This document shows positions 63,135 through 64,000 of a DNA stretch of 64,000 bases, in pieces; the stretch's first letter is position 1; the number at the start of each line of letters is the position of its first letter. The DNA comes from Actinobacteria bacterium HGW-Actinobacteria-7 (lineage in GTDB: Bacteria > Actinomycetota > Coriobacteriia > Anaerosomatales > PHET01). The stretch spans positions 1 to 64,000 of the forward strand of contig PHET01000008.1 in NCBI GenBank assembly GCA_002841275.1, given 5' to 3'. The position numbers were made by a program, and so were the translations under genes. The notes under the pieces are model-generated. The model was not told the origin of the DNA and did not search any database. It saw only the letters and a list, made by a program, of their open reading frames with translations.

Positions 63135-64000
63135 CTAGTTGCTGTACAGGTCCGGGTGAAGTCCCTGGGCGATTTGCTTGAGGCCCTCCATGATGCGGGG
63201 ACCGGGGCGGGAGACCAGGTTGTCATCAAGGATGATCACGCGACCGTTCTTCACGGCATCCAGCGACTTGAATCCGGCACGCTTGGCGAGCTGCTTCGGG
63301 TCGCTCATCGAGCCCTTGGTCGCCATATAGACGGCGGGATTCGACTTGACGACCTGCTCGGTCGAGTACGGGACGTAGCCGGACTCGGTGACCACGTTCG
63401 TGCCACCCGCAATGGTGACGAGCTCGTCGATTATCGTGCCGGATCCCACGGTGTAAAGCGGGCTCTGGGCAATCTCGACGAAGACCGTGGTCTTCTCGGC
63501 GGAGGCGACGTCTGCGCGAATCTGGTCGGCCTGGGCCTTCATGTCCGACACGGTCTTGCTGGCCTTGTCGGTCGTGCCGGTAGCCTGTCCGATCTCGGCG
63601 ATGTCGGCATAGAGCGCGTCGAGGTTCTGCGGATCCACAGCGATGACCGTGGCACCCAACGCCTCGAGCTTGGCGATGACGTCGGCCTGCACTCCGGTGG
63701 TGGCGAGAACCAGATCCGGCTTGGCAGCGGCCACTGCCTCGATGTTGGGGCCCGCGAAGTCTCCGACCTTGGCGATGTCAGCCACTTCGGCGGGATAATC
63801 GTCGTAGCTCGTCACTCCAACGACTCGGTCACCGGCGCCCAGCGCGAAGAGAATCTCCGTGTTTGCAGGGGCGAGTGAGACGATCCGCTGAGGCTGCGCG
63901 GCGATCTCAACGGTGCGGCTGGCGTCATCGGTGATCGTGACGGGGAACGCGGGTGCTGCGGCTACAGGCTTCTCTGCAGGTGCGGGCGTCGCGGCCTTGG
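63135..64000 (-). CDS. Corrinoid/siderophore-binding protein BtuF/FecB-like, partial
   Basis: The gene runs off the right edge, losing the signal peptide. The visible part has an Ala/Pro-rich linker (PAPAEKPVAAAPAFPVTI), then PQRIVSLAPANTEILFALGAGDRVVGV and PDLVLATTGVQADVIAKLEALG. This is the helical-backbone binding-protein fold used for cobalamin and iron chelates. It is the first gene seen in the three-gene transporter operon. The ORF-track entry starts internally at an in-frame GTG. Confidence 0.9.
   Translation of the reverse strand, partial: KAATPAPAEKPVAAAPAFPVTITDDASRTVEIAAQPQRIVSLAPANTEILFALGAGDRVVGVTSYDDYPAEVADIAKVGDFAGPNIEAVAAAKPDLVLATTGVQADVIAKLEALGATVIAVDPQNLDALYADIAEIGQATGTTDKASKTVSDMKAQADQIRADVASAEKTTVFVEIAQSPLYTVGSGTIIDELVTIAGGTNVVTESGYVPYSTEQVVKSNPAVYMATKGSMSDPKQLAKRAGFKSLDAVKNGRVIILDDNLVSRPGPRIMEGLKQIAQGLHPDLYSN

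Overview
The window is high-GC DNA with actinobacterial-style genes: GTG and TTG starts, Shine-Dalgarno sites, and tightly overlapping operons. The gene set combines futalosine-route menaquinone synthesis, large multiheme c-type cytochromes, a Tad pilus locus without a secretin gene, and a lipoprotein solute-binding protein. This suggests a monoderm, anaerobic or facultative member of the Actinomycetota, perhaps near Coriobacteriia/OPB41 (Anaerosomatales). That placement is inference; there is no rRNA or other taxonomic marker in the window. I saw no tRNA, rRNA, CRISPR array, insertion sequence or phage gene.

Region by region. 1-650: 5' part of a cytochrome c maturation gene (ccmE, CXXXY type) that appears internally duplicated. 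0.9-3.3 kb: a quinate-dehydrogenase-like gene with its HTH regulator (perfect palindromic operator upstream), and coaX. 3.4-5.1 kb: an OmpR-type two-component pair. 5.2-13.4 kb: bioY with a BirA box, then a coenzyme operon reading leftward (panB-panC-nadA-nadB-nadC, an unknown membrane protein, a DedA protein, birA). 13.5-15.8 kb: folE-folP-folK. 16.0-24.5 kb: a Tad pilus operon (flp, tadE, tadG, cpaB, cpaE, tadA, a VWA-TadB fusion, tadC); the flp pilin is absent from the ORF track. 24.9-26.2 kb: an atypical radical SAM protein. 26.2-32.6 kb: tilS-hpt-ftsH, a small putative metal-binding hydrolase-like protein, and a NarL-type two-component pair. 32.7-35.9 kb: mqnE-mqnA-mqnC. 35.9-37.4 kb: nfeD and an SPFH protein. 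37.5-40.1 kb: csp, then a nucleoside phosphorylase-like gene and an amidohydrolase that may supply the missing futalosine steps. 40.2-45.4 kb: a branched-chain amino acid ABC transporter (livFGMHK). 45.6-47.0 kb: an Rrf2 regulator with cysK. 47.2-49.8 kb: a truncated NfeD-like protein, a ferredoxin-thioredoxin-reductase/Rieske fusion, glutaredoxin, and NDH-2. 49.8-56.5 kb: a seven-gene membrane electron-transfer operon (tetraheme cytochrome, 4x[4Fe-4S] protein, NrfD, then 11-, 9-, 9- and 12-heme cytochromes; 45 predicted hemes). 56.7-59.9 kb: a second OmpR two-component system and a membrane protein. 60.0-60.9 kb: an MBL-fold hydrolase. 60.9-64.0 kb: a corrinoid/siderophore ABC transporter whose binding-protein gene runs off the right edge.

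How the parts may work together. NDH-2 and the coenzyme operons supply NADH oxidation and cofactors, and the Mqn enzymes make menaquinone. The NrfD/FeS/multiheme operon is a plausible menaquinol-linked electron conduit on the outer face of the membrane, with haem attachment by the CcmE-type system at the left edge. The heme-rich operon is the strongest candidate for an undescribed system. Next are the FTR-Rieske fusion and the duplicated CXXXY-type CcmE.
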